A DNA stretch of 46,609 bases. Source: Clostridium saudiense. GTDB lineage: Bacteria; Bacillota; Clostridia; Clostridiales; Clostridiaceae. The notes below the pieces were generated by a model. It searched no databases, was not told where the DNA came from, and saw only the letters and a list, made by a program, of their open reading frames with translations. Both the position numbers and the translations under genes were made by a program. The stretch spans positions 1 through 46,609 of the forward strand of contig NZ_CBYM010000026.1 of assembly GCF_000577815.1 (NCBI RefSeq), in the 5' to 3' direction. Of the stretch, positions 24,775-33,671 are shown piece by piece; within the stretch, counting starts at the first letter, position 1; every line of letters begins with the position of its first letter.

Positions 24775-26862
24775 ATGATTACTGATAATAGGGTATCTAA
24801 GGAAGAGTTTGAAAGGTTAAGAAATGATCAGAGTTATGTAAAAGTTATAATTAATAAGATAAACTTTTTTAATAATAAAGTAGCTAAAGAGGTATTAAAT
24901 GAATTAATTATATTTTCTAAAAAAAACAATCTTGAAGATGTTTATTCATGGACTTTATATAAATTAGGAAAAATATATGTTGTAGAAGATTTATATCAAA
25001 ATGCTGATGAGTTATTTAATGAAGCATATGAAATTTTTGCGAAGAATAATAATATAAATGGAATGATATCAGTAATTACTGGATTCATAGGTAGTAAGTG
25101 TATGCAACATAAATATGCAGAGGCAATACAATGGGGAGTTAAGGCAATGGAATTAGCTGAAGAAGCTAATAATATTGAATTATTAATTACCATTAAAGGT
25201 AATTTAGCAGGTGTATATATTGTAATAGAAGAATACGAAAAAGCAATTGAAATTTTAGAGCAAATAGAGCAGCTTCCATGGATTGGAACTGATATAAATA
25301 AAGTAGCCATATATTTAAATAGAGCAATTTGTGAGCAAAGTATCAATAATTTAGACAACGCCTTATACTATATTGATCATATTGAAAAATTAGCATTACA
25401 ACATCCTCATTATAGTTTAAATTGGCTATTAGAAAAAGCTAAGATTTACATAAAGAAGGGTTTAACTAAAAAAGCTGAAGAAATGTTATTAGAGGTTAGC
25501 AAAAAACGTCAAGAGATTGAAGATGTTGAGTTTGATAGTGAATCATTAATTTATTTAAGCAAAATAGATGTAATTAATGAAAAATATCAATCAGCAATAG
25601 AAAGATTAAATAACATTGAAACAAAGGTATTAGAAGATAGAGAATTAACTAATATTAAAATTATGTATAATATTTATAATTTAGCTTATAAAGGATTAAA
25701 AGAATATGAAAAAGCATATTGCTATTTAGAAAAGTGGATTGAAATTGAAAAGCAATTAAGGAAAATTCAAGAAAAAGCAATTTTTACTGTTTTAGATGAA
25801 CAGAAAAAAAATATGCTAGATAAAAATTATAAAATGTTATATGAACAAAATCAGCTTATTTATAAAATAGGACAAAATATAATATCAAATCTTAATAAAA
25901 AAGATATATTTAAGGTTATTGCCGAGGAAATAAAAAATATTTTAAATTATGATATTATTCAAATTATAGTTTATAATGAAGAAACAAAAACATATCAATA
26001 TCAATTAGTAATAGAAGAAGATGAAATAATTAACCTTAATAGTGTTGATATATGTGATGGTGGATTTGCAAGTTATAGTATTAAACGTAAAGAAGATATA
26101 CTTATTAATGATGTAGAAAATCAATATTATAGATATATAGATGATCATGACAAATATCTTAAAGAAAAATTTAATTGGAGAGCTGAAAAATTTACAAAAT
26201 CATTGATGTTTGTTCCAATGATAATAAAAGATAAAGTTGTTGGTGATTTATGTATTCAAAAGTATGAAAAAAATGCATTTGATTTAAGTGACTTAAGTAC
26301 TTTTAAAATATTATCTACATATATTGCAATAGCTTTAGATAATTCTTCTTTATATAAGAAAGTTCATTATAATGCAAATTATGATTCACTAACAGGTATT
26401 TATAATAGACGTAAGATTATAGAAAATATAAATAAGTTAAAAGAAAGATCAGATTATGAATGTGAAAATTATTACATTGCTATGATGGATATTGATAATT
26501 TTAAAAAGATAAATGATGTTTATGGACATATCATAGGAGATAAAGTTTTAGTTGAGAGTGCAAGTTTAATAAGAAATCTAATTGGACCTGAAGATATTGT
26601 TGGAAGATATGGAGGGGAAGAGTTTATTATTATTCTTAAAAATAGAAACAATAATTTCAAAGATACTCTAGAAAGGATTAGAAGAGGAATAGAGCAGTTG
26701 AGTATTGAAATTAATAATGATGAATACATTAATATAACTGTTAGTATTGGGGTTGCAAAGTTTGATGTTAAAAACATGACTTTAGAAGAAAATATAGCGC
26801 TAGCAGATAAGTCTTTATATAAAGCAAAAAATTTAGGGAAAAATATAGTTGTTTATTGGTAA
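24775..26862 (+). CDS. TPR-GAF-GGDEF diguanylate cyclase
   Basis: A 695-residue cytoplasmic signalling protein. Residues about 1-340 are helical tetratricopeptide-type repeats (for example YAEAIQWGVKAMELAEEANN). A coiled linker follows, then a GAF domain (about 370-525) and a GGDEF domain (about 530-695) opening YDSLTGIYNRRK. The active site reads GGEEF (about 612-616), the functional variant, so it likely makes c-di-GMP from GTP. The inhibitory I-site RxxD is not present (GPED instead), so product inhibition may be weak. No membrane segment is seen; TPR and GAF suggest sensing of a peptide or small ligand in the cytoplasm. GTAAGGGAG lies upstream. Monocistronic. Confidence 0.9.
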   Translation: MITDNRVSKEEFERLRNDQSYVKVIINKINFFNNKVAKEVLNELIIFSKKNNLEDVYSWTLYKLGKIYVVEDLYQNADELFNEAYEIFAKNNNINGMISVITGFIGSKCMQHKYAEAIQWGVKAMELAEEANNIELLITIKGNLAGVYIVIEEYEKAIEILEQIEQLPWIGTDINKVAIYLNRAICEQSINNLDNALYYIDHIEKLALQHPHYSLNWLLEKAKIYIKKGLTKKAEEMLLEVSKKRQEIEDVEFDSESLIYLSKIDVINEKYQSAIERLNNIETKVLEDRELTNIKIMYNIYNLAYKGLKEYEKAYCYLEKWIEIEKQLRKIQEKAIFTVLDEQKKNMLDKNYKMLYEQNQLIYKIGQNIISNLNKKDIFKVIAEEIKNILNYDIIQIIVYNEETKTYQYQLVIEEDEIINLNSVDICDGGFASYSIKRKEDILINDVENQYYRYIDDHDKYLKEKFNWRAEKFTKSLMFVPMIIKDKVVGDLCIQKYEKNAFDLSDLSTFKILSTYIAIALDNSSLYKKVHYNANYDSLTGIYNRRKIIENINKLKERSDYECENYYIAMMDIDNFKKINDVYGHIIGDKVLVESASLIRNLIGPEDIVGRYGGEEFIIILKNRNNNFKDTLERIRRGIEQLSIEINNDEYINITVSIGVAKFDVKNMTLEENIALADKSLYKAKNLGKNIVVYW

Positions 26863-26867
26863 TACAT

Positions 26868-26901
26868 AAAAAAGGAATAGTGATTATACTATTCCTTTTT
26901 A
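26868..26901 (+). terminator. Terminator of the diguanylate cyclase gene
   Basis: AAAAAGGAATAGT (26869-26881) pairs with ACTATTCCTTTTT (26888-26900); the T-run is part of the second arm. Confidence 0.85.
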
Positions 26902-27023
26902 TTATATTATTGAAGAGGTAAGTAGATAAATAAAGGTATTTTATCACTAATATAGAATGTTGTATATGTAAATTATTACTAGTAGAATAATATAGAGAAA
27001 TTATATTTTTAAGGAGAAGAGAA

Positions 27024-27851
27024 ATGATATATGAGAAGTTAAGAATAAAGGATATTAGTAGAAAATTAAAAAATAGTGAAGCTATTATAAGTGCATATAT
27101 ACCTGAAAATAGTGAAGAAATAAATATAAATAAAAAAAGGGAAACAATTATAATTTGTCCTGGTGGGGGATATGAATTTACTTCAGATAGAGAAGCAGAG
27201 CCAATTGCATTAAAATTTGTAGCACAAGGCTTCAATGCTGTAGTAATAAGATATAGTATAGCACCAGTAAGATATCCTACTGCATTATTAGAATTAGCAG
27301 AAACAGTTAGATATGTGCGTGAAAAAGAAAAAGAGTGGAATGTAGATACTGAAAAAGTTATAGTTTGTGGTTTTTCGGCAGGAGGACATTTAGCAGGTAG
27401 TTTAGGAGTATTGTGGAATAATGAAATTATTGAAAAATATTTAGATATAAAAAATGAAGAGGTTAAACCTAATGCAATGATCTTATGTTATCCAGTTATA
27501 TCAAGTGGTGAATTTGCTCATAAGGGTTCATTTGATAGTTTATTAGGGGAAAAAGAAGCTGAAATAAGTAGAGAAAACCTTTCTTTAGAGAAGTTAGTAT
27601 CTATTGAAACTCCAAAAACATTCTTATGGCATACATTTGATGATGGAACAGTTCCAGTTCAAAACTCATTATTATTTTCAAATGCTTTAGCATCTAATAA
27701 AGTTCAATTTGAACTTCATATTTATCCAAGTGGAGTACATGGGTTAGGTCTTTGTGAAGAAATTACAGCTATGAATGGTAGAAGTGAACATATAAATAGT
27801 CATATAGCAAGTTGGTTTAATTTGGCATGTCAATGGATTAAAACATTATAA
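27024..27851 (+). CDS. Alpha/beta-hydrolase, acetyl-esterase/BD-FAE type
   Basis: A 275-residue cytoplasmic esterase of the alpha/beta-hydrolase fold. It has the oxyanion-hole region CPGGGYEF (45-52), the nucleophile elbow GFSAGG with S118, the acid in HTFDDGTVP (D206 or D207) and H239 in SGVHGLG. This pattern matches acetyl-xylan-esterase-like and BD-FAE-type enzymes that deacylate sugars or small esters. AAGGAGAAG precedes the start. It stands alone between two terminators. The substrate is unknown. Confidence 0.85.
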   Translation: MIYEKLRIKDISRKLKNSEAIISAYIPENSEEININKKRETIIICPGGGYEFTSDREAEPIALKFVAQGFNAVVIRYSIAPVRYPTALLELAETVRYVREKEKEWNVDTEKVIVCGFSAGGHLAGSLGVLWNNEIIEKYLDIKNEEVKPNAMILCYPVISSGEFAHKGSFDSLLGEKEAEISRENLSLEKLVSIETPKTFLWHTFDDGTVPVQNSLLFSNALASNKVQFELHIYPSGVHGLGLCEEITAMNGRSEHINSHIASWFNLACQWIKTL

Positions 27852-27860
27852 GAATATAAT

Positions 27861-27896
27861 AAAAACTACTACAGATATATATGTAGTAGTTTTTAT
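27861..27896. terminator. Bidirectional terminator between convergent genes
   Basis: AAAAACTACTAC (27861-27872) pairs perfectly with GTAGTAGTTTTT (27883-27894). It serves the esterase on the plus strand and the nucleotidase on the minus strand. Confidence 0.85.
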
Positions 27897-27917
27897 TGTA
27901 TTTAAGAAAATTTATTA

Positions 27918-29432
27918 TTAGTATTTAACAGTGATATATTTAGTAGTATCAACAGTTACATTAGGATTATTTTTAAAGTAATTAATAATAATTTCAGGCA
28001 TTTCAAGCACTATTTCTTTCACTACTTTACATTTGTCGTAGCACTCATATCCACCAGCACCACTTGCTCTATAGTTATTCATAACTAAAGTTAATTTTTT
28101 AGTATAGTTAAGTTCTTCACCTTTATATTTTATAGAAACAACTCTATTTCCAACTTCTTTATTTAAATCGAAAGTATATTCAATATTAGCAAAATAGTCA
28201 TAATTATAATGTTCTAGTTTTGGTTTTAAGAAACTTTGTGATATTGAAATGTTGCCATTATCATTGTTAAAATAGCTTGCACTTCTTTCAAGTGCTAATT
28301 TTAATATTTCTCTATTAACCTCTAAAACAACTAATGTGTTAGGGTATGGGTAAGTAGATAAAATGTTTCTAACTGATATATTTTTATTAAATCCATGTAT
28401 AACATTGGCAAAAGCAGTACAAGAAATATCAGCATCACTTGTTTCTAGTTGAATTTGATTTATAAAGTTAGCTAAATGTGAACCATTTAATGCCATTTCA
28501 AGGCGATCACCAGGTTGAAGTTCTGTACTTAAAAAACCAACAGGTGTATCTAACCATTCTTGAACCTTATTTTCTAAAGGTAAGAATTTATTAAACATTT
28601 CTTTATTTGGGTTAAGCTTAATTTCCTCTAATGAAGATGTAATATTTATTGAACCATTATCATCAATTGTAAGATTAAGTTTTACAAACTTGCTTCCATT
28701 GTGAGGAGTTTGGACTATATGAGTACCAAAAATAGTTTTGTTACTTATTGGAATATGTTGATGACCTGTAAGTAAAATATCAAAATCAAATTCTTTACAA
28801 AGTTTAAATGCAATATTTTCTTTAGTAGTGCTTAATAACTCATGAGATTCTAAATCATTTTCAAAGCCACCATGGTAAACACCAATAATTAAATCACACT
28901 TAGTTTTTACTTCATCAAAGTATTTTGCTACAGCATCAAAGGTATCTGTAATATTAATATTTTCAATGTTTTCTGGACGTTCCCATCTATTTATAAAATC
29001 TGTAGTAATTCCTAAAATTCCAACTTCTAAACCATTTGCCATAGTTTTTATTTGATAAGGTTGGATAGGTAGTTCGCCAGTATTATCTATAACATTTGCA
29101 CAAACGCATTTTGCATTTAAATTATCTAAATATTTTTTTAAATATTTTTTACCATAATTAAAATCATGATTTCCTAAAGTTACAAAGTCATATTGTCCTT
29201 CATTAAAAATTGTTGCAATAGGATGTACATCAAAATCAGTATTGCTTAAATAGTTAGTGAATGGAGAACCTTGAATAGTATCGCCACCATCAATTATTAA
29301 AGTATTGTCATCTTTTTCGAAAGAATTAATTATGTTTAATATTCCAATATTTTTTTCGGTTGTATTTACATAATCCGTTGGATAAACATATCCGTGAAGG
29401 TCAGATGTAAAATAAATTTTTAAATCTTTCAT
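27918..29432 (-). CDS. 5'-nucleotidase/2',3'-cyclic phosphodiesterase family metallophosphatase
   Basis: A 504-residue UshA/YunD-like enzyme. The N-terminal metallophosphatase domain shows the metal motifs FTSDLHG, IDGGDTIQG, LGNHDFNYG and LLTGHQHIP in order. The C-terminal 5'-nucleotidase domain (from about residue 310) has the substrate pieces NGSHLANFI and NNYRASGAGGYE. No signal peptide is present, unlike secreted UshA, so it likely dephosphorylates nucleotides or other phosphates in the cytoplasm. AAGAGGTGC precedes the start. It stands alone and converges on the esterase gene. Confidence 0.88.
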   Translation of the reverse strand: MKDLKIYFTSDLHGYVYPTDYVNTTEKNIGILNIINSFEKDDNTLIIDGGDTIQGSPFTNYLSNTDFDVHPIATIFNEGQYDFVTLGNHDFNYGKKYLKKYLDNLNAKCVCANVIDNTGELPIQPYQIKTMANGLEVGILGITTDFINRWERPENIENINITDTFDAVAKYFDEVKTKCDLIIGVYHGGFENDLESHELLSTTKENIAFKLCKEFDFDILLTGHQHIPISNKTIFGTHIVQTPHNGSKFVKLNLTIDDNGSINITSSLEEIKLNPNKEMFNKFLPLENKVQEWLDTPVGFLSTELQPGDRLEMALNGSHLANFINQIQLETSDADISCTAFANVIHGFNKNISVRNILSTYPYPNTLVVLEVNREILKLALERSASYFNNDNGNISISQSFLKPKLEHYNYDYFANIEYTFDLNKEVGNRVVSIKYKGEELNYTKKLTLVMNNYRASGAGGYECYDKCKVVKEIVLEMPEIIINYFKNNPNVTVDTTKYITVKY

Positions 29433-29608
29433 TAATAAGCACCTCTTCTTTAGTAAGTATATAATTATTATGATTATAGCATATTTTTATATTTTAGATA
29501 GTAGCTTTAAATTATAAAAGAATTAGTATATTAAAATTAACATTATTTAGTGACTTGAATATAATTAATTAAAGACAAATAATGAAATAGCAATAGGGGC
29601 GAGTTTAA

Positions 29609-29914
29609 ATGAAGGTTATAAATGAAGCAGAGTTTGCAAATGAGGTTAAAGATGGACTAGTATTAGTAGATTTTTATGCAGATTGGTGTGGACCATGTAA
29701 AATGCTTTCACCATTATTAGAAGAAATTAATAGTGAAGATGAAAATATAAAGATTGTAAAGGTTAATGTGGATAATTCACAGTTTTTAGCTAATTATTTT
29801 GATATTAAGTCAATTCCAACATTAGTATTATTAAAAGATGGACAATTTATACATCGATTAACAGGTTTTAGACCTAAAAGTGTTATTAAAAAATTAATAT
29901 CACAAGGGAAATAA
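29609..29914 (+). CDS. Thioredoxin
   Basis: A 101-residue thioredoxin with the redox motif WCGPC (26-30) and the conserved cis-proline region SIPTLVLLKDG. It reduces protein disulfides in the cytoplasm. The usual length and lack of signal peptide fit a classical thioredoxin. The ribosome binding site AGGGGCGAG is unusual but well placed. No thioredoxin reductase lies beside it. Confidence 0.92.
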   Translation: MKVINEAEFANEVKDGLVLVDFYADWCGPCKMLSPLLEEINSEDENIKIVKVNVDNSQFLANYFDIKSIPTLVLLKDGQFIHRLTGFRPKSVIKKLISQGK

Positions 29915-29991
29915 ATAATAAATTAGATAATTCCTAAAAGTTATCTTTTACTATTATATAGAAAGTATAATTCAAGAGGAGTATATTTAGT

Positions 29992-30396
29992 ATGGAAATA
30001 ACTGATTTTTTGACGCAGAATTTCCTTTCATCTTTTACAGGAACATTAGTAGCAGTTGAATTAATAGTATTTACCACAAAAGATTTTCCATTAATAAAAA
30101 AGATGCCTACTAAGCTGTATACATTTATATTAGCAGTAGCTCATTTAGTAATTGTAAAAACAACTACAGGAAGTATAGAAATGAGTGTTGAATGTTATTA
30201 TAGGCTATTTATAAATGCATTGGTAGTAGTGTTAATATTATGTGGTGGATATGATACAATTATGGAAAAGTTTAAGTCTATAAAAGATATTACAGGTAAT
30301 TTAATAAGTGAAGCTAATGATAATGAGAAAAACAAAAGTAATACAAGCAATGAAGAACAAAAACAGATAGAAGATAAAAATGAAGCGAATAAATGA
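29992..30396 (+). CDS. Holin-like small membrane protein
   Basis: A 134-residue protein with three hydrophobic segments (about 12-30, 42-60 and 70-88) and a charged, low-complexity C-terminal tail rich in Asn, Glu and Lys. The layout resembles clostridial phage-type holins, which make membrane pores that release endolysins. No endolysin, portal or other phage gene lies nearby. AAGAGGAG precedes the start, and a strong terminator follows. It could be a domesticated holin or an unrelated small membrane protein. Confidence 0.6.
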   Translation: MEITDFLTQNFLSSFTGTLVAVELIVFTTKDFPLIKKMPTKLYTFILAVAHLVIVKTTTGSIEMSVECYYRLFINALVVVLILCGGYDTIMEKFKSIKDITGNLISEANDNEKNKSNTSNEEQKQIEDKNEANK

Positions 30397-30401
30397 TAAG
30401 T

Positions 30402-30438
30402 AAAAGGTGCTTAAGTAAGTTATGTAAGCACCTTTTAT
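30402..30438. terminator. Bidirectional terminator
   Basis: AAAAGGTGCTTA (30402-30413) pairs perfectly with TAAGCACCTTTT (30425-30436), between the convergent holin-like and small membrane protein genes. Confidence 0.88.
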
Positions 30439-30447
30439 TATATCTAA

Positions 30448-30681
30448 TTATGAGTGTTTTTTTATTGCTTTTTTATTTTTACCAAGAAATGAGCCTAGGC
30501 CTAATCCTAAAAATAAAAATATTATAGGACATAATGCAATCCAGAACATGTTATCTGTTATGAAAAATATAATACTACCTATTAATACTCCTAATATTAA
30601 ACCTATGATAGTACCCCAGTATAAAAATTTATCTGCTCTCTTTTGAGCTGGGCTAATTTTAACCTTCTTTTTATTACTCAT
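30448..30681 (-). CDS. Small two-TM membrane protein, unknown function
   Basis: A 77-residue protein with a basic N-terminus (MSNKKKVKISPAQKRADK) and two membrane segments (about 20-40 and 45-67), the second glycine-rich (FLGLGLGSFLGKNKK). GAGGTGAT lies just before the ATG, supporting the start. No family is recognised; similar short basic two-TM proteins are common hypotheticals in Firmicutes. It lies next to the broken beta-lactamase-like gene. Confidence 0.65.
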   Translation of the reverse strand: MSNKKKVKISPAQKRADKFLYWGTIIGLILGVLIGSIIFFITDNMFWIALCPIIFLFLGLGLGSFLGKNKKAIKKHS

Positions 30682-30875
30682 TTTATAATCACCTCATAAA
30701 ATTAAAATATTTATATTAAGTGAAACTCACTATTCACTTTCGTTCATAGAAATAAGTTAATTTACTTAAAACAAAATTTGGAAATTAACTTATAGGAAAA
30801 TTATATAATAAAGATAATTATATTAACAGAGAAATTTTATTATGTATAAGCTACTTTTATTATTTTGTAATAAAG

Positions 30876-31227
30876 CTAATTATAATTATAATAAATTGCT
30901 TTTGAAATTTGAGCTATTTTTTCCTCAGCGTCAGTAAGTTCATTAGTATAAATAACTAAAATATAAGGGGTATCACTAAGGATTATTCCAACATCATGAA
31001 TAGCTAACAAGACATTCAGAAGGTATTAAAAATGAGTATGAGTTACTTTTAGTTAAATTTTCTGACGTAGACAAGGCAAAGGTAGTTTCTTCATTATCAA
31101 AATCAGTAAAATCAAATTCTATTGTAATAATGCTTAAAAAACATAAAGAAGATAATAATATGCTTAATAATATAAATTTATATTTAAATATGAAAAATGT
31201 TTTTTTAGGTTTTCTTTTGTGAAACAT
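30876..31227 (-). pseudogene. Serine beta-lactamase-like gene with large internal deletion
   Basis: The ATG at 31227 has AAGGAGA upstream and encodes an N-terminal membrane anchor (FKYKFILLSILLSSLCFLSI) and a short spacer. That frame stops at 30994. In the next frame, downstream of the stop region, lies the C-terminal end of a class A beta-lactamase/penicillin-binding fold (LAIHDVGIILSDTPYILVIY, then TDAEEKIAQISKAIY), ending at 30876. The active-site Ser-x-x-Lys, SDN and KTG parts are all missing, so perhaps 200 codons were lost at about 31005-31015 (plus-strand numbering). It is divergent from a two-component system and may have been its target. Very likely non-functional. Confidence 0.75.
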
Positions 31228-31396
31228 AAATAGATATCTCCTTAATTGCTATTATATATATTTATATTAAATCTCGAACCTTAAAATAACCTGAAATATA
31301 TGGATTAATAATTGAAATTTGAATGAATTTAAGAAGATTTTAAGGGTAGTATGCTAAAATTATAAAGAATAAGTGAAAAAGATTATGGAGGAAAAT

Positions 31397-32065
31397 ATGA
31401 GTTGTAAAATATTAGTTGTAGAAGACGATAATCAAATACAGGAATTAATAGTAGAGTTTTTATCTTCACAAGATTATGATGTTGATGTAGCAAATGATGG
31501 TGTTGAAGGTTATGAAAAGTTCAAAGAAAATAAATATGATTTAGTAATTTTAGATGTGATGATGCCAAGACTTGATGGGCATGCATTATGTAAAATGATA
31601 AGAAATTTAGATAAAGAAGTATCAATAATTTTTTTAACAGCATTAGGGGATGAAGAAAGTGAGATAAAAGGATTTGATTTAAAAGCTGATGATTATATTA
31701 GCAAGCCTTTTTCATTTAATATATTGATTAAAAGAGTAGAAGCTGTTTTACGAAGAAAACAAAAAGAAGAAAAAGAGGATACAATATTAGAGTTCGAGGG
31801 ATTAAAATTAGATTTACAAACTTTTAAATCTTATATTGATAATGAAGAAATTGAACTTACTTTAAAGGAGTTTAATATATTAAAGCTAATGATAAATAGT
31901 TATCCGACGGTAGTTTCAAGAGAAAAATTAATTGAAAAAATATGGGGTTATGAATATTTTGGTGATACTAGAGTTATTGATGCTCACATGAAAAATATTA
32001 GAAAGAAAATAAAGAAGGATTATATAAAAACTATCAAGGGTGTAGGATATGTTCTTGAAAAGTAA
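31397..32065 (+). CDS. OmpR-family response regulator
   Basis: A 222-residue regulator. The receiver domain has acidic residues ED (9-11), phosphoacceptor D53 in VILDVMMPRL, T in FLTALGD and K in YISKPFS. A winged-helix DNA-binding domain follows (LTLKEFNILKLMI, then VIDAHMKNIRKKIK). The start at 31397 is preferred over the upstream GTG and ATG because TGGAGGA (31385-31391) lies at proper spacing before it. The kinase gene overlaps its end by 17 nt. It is divergent from the broken beta-lactamase-like gene across about 170 nt, so it may have controlled it. Confidence 0.9.
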   Translation: MSCKILVVEDDNQIQELIVEFLSSQDYDVDVANDGVEGYEKFKENKYDLVILDVMMPRLDGHALCKMIRNLDKEVSIIFLTALGDEESEIKGFDLKADDYISKPFSFNILIKRVEAVLRRKQKEEKEDTILEFEGLKLDLQTFKSYIDNEEIELTLKEFNILKLMINSYPTVVSREKLIEKIWGYEYFGDTRVIDAHMKNIRKKIKKDYIKTIKGVGYVLEK

Positions 32066-33575
32066 ATGGAGAAATTTAAGCATAAAGAAAAAGATATTTT
32101 TATGGAGTAGTCTTATTATAATAATTTCATTTACTTTACTATACATATGTATGTATTTTTTTATGCCGAGAGTTTATGAGGTTTATAAAGTAAATAATAT
32201 AAATGAAAAAATAAGAGAACTAAAATCTCAATTAGAAAAAGATGAAAATATAGATATTAATGAGCTTCTTGATGAGTTTTCTTATAAAAATAATTTGGAT
32301 ATTTTGCTTGTAAGTAAAGATGAGAATAATTTAATAAATAAAATTATTTATTCATCATTTAGAGAAGGAGCAAATGAACCCAATAAAATTCCATTTTTAT
32401 ATAGTCATGTACAATATGAACGATTTAAAAGTTTTCAGAAATATAGTAATGATATTAATTTGGGTGGTAGTATTGCAACAGATAAATTTGTGTATGGATT
32501 AATTAGTAAGAATGAAAGTTTGAATATTGATGAGATTGTTTATGTTAAAAGTTTAAATAATGCATATCATATGATTGTACATTTCCCAGTTAGTCCAGAA
32601 AATGAAGCAAGTGATAGTATTGCGCTATTTTTACCATTTGCTATTTTTGCAATAGTGATCATAGCATTTACTATTTCAAGTTTTTATTCAATATTAATAA
32701 GTAGACCTTTGATAAAGATTAATAAAGTTGCTAAAAAAATGGCTAATTTAGATTTTGATAATATTATAGAAGTTAATGGTGAGGATGAAATAGGAGAGCT
32801 TTCAAATAGTTTAAATTTAATGAATAAGAATTTAAAAGAATCCTTTGAAGAGTTAGAAAGAATGAACTCTAAGCTTACTGAGGAAATTGAGATAGAAAGA
32901 AAACTAGAAAAAGAAAGAAGAGAATTCGTTGCTACTATTTCTCATGAGTTAAAATCGCCTATAACTATAATAAGTGGGCAATTAGAAGGAATGCTTTATA
33001 ATATTGGAAAATATAAAGATAGAGATAAATATTTAAAAGAATCATATGAAGTTACACAAAAAATGAGTGAATTAGTTCAAGAAATTTTACATTTAAGTGA
33101 AAGGGAAAATGGTGAATTTAAATATAACTTTTCAAATGTTAATTTAAGTAATGTTATCAAAAGTATATTAAGAGAGTTAAGATATTTTATTGATGAAAAG
33201 AAATTAAACTTGATTACTAAAATAGATGAAGACATTTTTATAATTGCTGATGAAAAGCTTATTAAAAAGGTAATAATGAATATTATTAAAAATGCAATAA
33301 TATACTCCCCAACCAATGAATGTATAAAAATAAATTTATCTAAAGAGGAACTAAGTGTTGAAAATACAGGTGTTTCAATACCAAAGAATCAAATTAATGA
33401 AATTTTTAATGCATTTTATAGAGTTGATAAATCTAGAAATAGAAAAACTGGTGGAACTGGATTAGGGCTTTATATAGTAAAAACTATTTTAGATAAACAT
33501 GAAAATATTGATTATACTATAGAAAGTGGAGAAAATTCAGTAATTTTTAAAATGAAATTTATTTACAAGGAATAA
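32049..33575 (+). CDS. Membrane sensor histidine kinase, HAMP-type
   Basis: A 508-residue kinase. TM1 (about 15-37) and TM2 (about 191-215) border a 150-residue extracellular domain without a recognised fold. HAMP follows (about 215-270), then H299 in ATISHELKSPI and the ATPase domain (NIIKNAIIYSP, then GTGLGLYIVKTIL). Its start overlaps the regulator by 17 nt, which shows translational coupling. Context beside a beta-lactamase-like remnant suggests cell-envelope or antibiotic sensing, as in other clostridial systems; this is inference. The transcript ends at a perfect terminator at 33581. Confidence 0.9.
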   Translation: MFLKSKWRNLSIKKKIFLWSSLIIIISFTLLYICMYFFMPRVYEVYKVNNINEKIRELKSQLEKDENIDINELLDEFSYKNNLDILLVSKDENNLINKIIYSSFREGANEPNKIPFLYSHVQYERFKSFQKYSNDINLGGSIATDKFVYGLISKNESLNIDEIVYVKSLNNAYHMIVHFPVSPENEASDSIALFLPFAIFAIVIIAFTISSFYSILISRPLIKINKVAKKMANLDFDNIIEVNGEDEIGELSNSLNLMNKNLKESFEELERMNSKLTEEIEIERKLEKERREFVATISHELKSPITIISGQLEGMLYNIGKYKDRDKYLKESYEVTQKMSELVQEILHLSERENGEFKYNFSNVNLSNVIKSILRELRYFIDEKKLNLITKIDEDIFIIADEKLIKKVIMNIIKNAIIYSPTNECIKINLSKEELSVENTGVSIPKNQINEIFNAFYRVDKSRNRKTGGTGLGLYIVKTILDKHENIDYTIESGENSVIFKMKFIYKE

Positions 33576-33580
33576 AAATT

Positions 33581-33626
33581 AAAAAAATAGATATTATATT
33601 TTGTTTAATATAATATCTATTTTTTT
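33581..33626. terminator. Perfect 20-bp bidirectional terminator
   Basis: AAAAAAATAGATATTATATT (33581-33600) and AATATAATATCTATTTTTTT (33607-33626) are exact complements around TTGTTT. It serves the kinase on the plus strand and the DEAD-box gene on the minus strand. Confidence 0.9.
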
Positions 33627-33671
33627 ATGATTAAAGAAAGTAATATTAATTACAGTAAAAATAAATTTGTA

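Noticed and set aside
29992..30681. A prophage remnant around the holin-like gene
   Set aside because: The flanking genes (thioredoxin, small membrane protein, two-component system) are chromosomal, and no other phage-type gene or attachment repeat is visible.
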